Origin: Bacteroidota bacterium
GTDB lineage: Bacteria; Bacteroidota; Ignavibacteria; Kapaibacteriales; Kapaibacteriaceae
NCBI GenBank assembly: GCA_003488525.1
Contig: DNLG01000036.1
Coordinates: 1,109-6,573 of the forward strand
Length of the DNA stretch: 5,465 bases
Direction: 5' to 3'
Of this stretch, positions 4,449 through 5,465 are shown in pieces. Every line of letters starts with the position of its first letter. Within the stretch, counting starts at the first letter, position 1. Made by a program: the position numbers and the translations under genes. Under the pieces are notes generated by a model that searched no databases, had not been told where the DNA came from, and saw only the letters and a program-made list of their open reading frames with translations.

Positions 4449-5465
4449 CTACTCGGGCAGCATCGAGCCGCGGGTCTCGCGGGCCCAGTAGAGCGCGGCC
4501 AGTCCGATCAGATAGGCAAGACCAAACACGGATATGGCATTTTCATAACCGCCAAGCGTAGAGATCAGAACACCAACAAAGAACACGGTACCGGCCGTCA
4601 ACAGACGTCCGGCATTCATCGCAATTCCTGTAGCCGCGCCGCGCAGCCGCGTCGGAAACAGCTCGGGAATATATCCGCTCAGAACGCCCTGATTGATGCC
4701 GATAAAGAAGCTGATCATGAAGGTACTGCCAAAGAGCAGTGATCCCGGCTGCTGCTGCGTCTGAAAGATCAGCAACGTCATGCAAATGCAACCGAGATAC
4801 GCAATGGCTGAAGCAGCGCGGCGTCCGAGCCGATCCGAAAGGAGTCCGCTGAACAAGCCCCCTGCCACACTCCCGGCACCAAGCATGATGTTGACCATGG
4901 CACGATTGGATTGTGCCGCTTCGGGCGCACTGATATGGTTAACCCATGCGGGCATCCAGGCAAACACAGCCCAAAGGCCCACGAGCATGGAACCAAACAA
5001 CGTTACACCGATCAGCAGATCGCGTCGGTGCGGTGCGGCTGTGATCTCCGCGACGGAGACCTTGCCTTGCCGGGCAGCAGCCGACCACATGTCGGACTCG
5101 CGAACGACCGCCAGCACGAGAACCGGCAGAAAGAGCGTCAGCGCAGCGATCTGATACGCAACCCGCCAGTCGCCTTGCGACGAGGCGATCAGACCGGCAA
5201 TGATGAAGCCCACCGGGAAGGCATTAATAAGGATACCGACCAGCACGGCGCGACGTCCGGTGTTGAATGCCTCGCTGACCAGTACGGTGGACAATGCCAG
5301 TACGCTGCCGGCACCGAATCCGGTGATGAAGCGCACGGCAACCAGCAGTGAGAATGACTCTACGAGACCCGTGACAGACATACCAACGGTACTCAACAGC
5401 ACGCACAGGAACATGGCTCGTCGTCGTCCAACCGCATCGGCAAATGCTCCGAGCACAAAAGCTCC
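4449..5465 (-). CDS. MFS transporter, sugar/aromatic-acid porter type (5' end outside window)
   Basis: The visible 338 residues form the C-terminal part of a major facilitator superfamily transporter of the inner membrane, with about ten hydrophobic helices. The reading frame stays open through the right edge, so roughly the first 60-70 residues (helix 1 and part of helix 2) are missing. Family signatures are clear. The loop 2-3 motif is G6-x-x-x-D10-x-x-G13-R-R-R, with R45 in RFITGFGAG. The second-half repeat SDRLGRR lies at 210-216. PELFPTRLRGAATG at 266-279 and the terminal ETRGSMLPE are common in metabolite:H+ symporters of the sugar and aromatic-acid (AAHS) porter groups. The substrate is not predictable; sugars, aromatic acids and other organic acids are all possible. 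The GTG at 5456 is an internal valine, not the start. Transcription converges on the HAD gene and probably ends at the terminator at 4256-4307. Confidence 0.92.
   Translation of the reverse strand, partial: GAFVLGAFADAVGRRRAMFLCVLLSTVGMSVTGLVESFSLLVAVRFITGFGAGSVLALSTVLVSEAFNTGRRAVLVGILINAFPVGFIIAGLIASSQGDWRVAYQIAALTLFLPVLVLAVVRESDMWSAAARQGKVSVAEITAAPHRRDLLIGVTLFGSMLVGLWAVFAWMPAWVNHISAPEAAQSNRAMVNIMLGAGSVAGGLFSGLLSDRLGRRAASAIAYLGCICMTLLIFQTQQQPGSLLFGSTFMISFFIGINQGVLSGYIPELFPTRLRGAATGIAMNAGRLLTAGTVFFVGVLISTLGGYENAISVFGLAYLIGLAALYWARETRGSMLPE

Noticed and set aside
4410..4742. 110-aa plus-strand open frame just after TATAAT
   Set aside because: Nearly all of it is antisense to the MFS C-terminus, and its polar, unstructured translation fits a shadow frame.
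5454..5456. GTG at 5456 as the MFS start codon
   Set aside because: The frame continues upstream to the window edge as G-A-F-V-L-G, part of the conserved MFS loop motif, so the true start lies outside.

Overview
The window reads as chromosomal DNA of a fairly GC-rich, Gram-negative bacterium, most likely of the Bacteroidota/Chlorobiota (FCB) group. The evidence is indirect. AlkB resembles the Bacteroidota form, the periplasmic chaperone has the PpiD/SurA layout common in that group, and three gene 5' ends carry an exact TAnnTTTG box, the -7 promoter element described for Bacteroidota. Shine-Dalgarno sequences are almost absent. A relative such as Kapabacteria or Ignavibacteria would also fit; I cannot assign a genus.

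Layout. 1-24: an 8-bp tandem repeat cut by the window edge. 29-102 (-): tRNA-Arg(CCG). 158-1758 (-): a compact three-gene block, transcribed right to left: a 73-aa winged-helix-like protein, the membrane alkane monooxygenase AlkB, and a 93-aa two-helix membrane protein. The tRNA follows on the same strand. 1759-1791: a 33-bp divergent intergenic region. 1792-4189 (+): a two-gene block with a secreted PpiD/SurA-like peptidylprolyl isomerase-type chaperone and, 4 bp later, a YihX-like HAD phosphatase. 4190-4448: a convergent, non-coding gap rich in inverted repeats, with a clear intrinsic terminator for the minus strand. 4449-5465 (-): an MFS transporter whose N-terminus lies outside the window.

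How the parts may work together. AlkB would hydroxylate the end of medium or long alkanes in the inner membrane, using electrons from a rubredoxin system not encoded here. The small upstream protein could be a local regulator and the small downstream membrane protein an accessory factor, but both roles are inferred from position only. The chaperone/HAD pair and the MFS transporter show no obvious link to alkane use.

Most notable: exact TAnnTTTG boxes occur only three times in the window by my manual two-strand scan. All three lie just upstream of a gene (alkB, the chaperone, the tRNA), and the two at protein genes end 4-5 nt before the ATG, which predicts leaderless mRNAs. No mobile element, CRISPR array or clearly new multi-gene system is visible.
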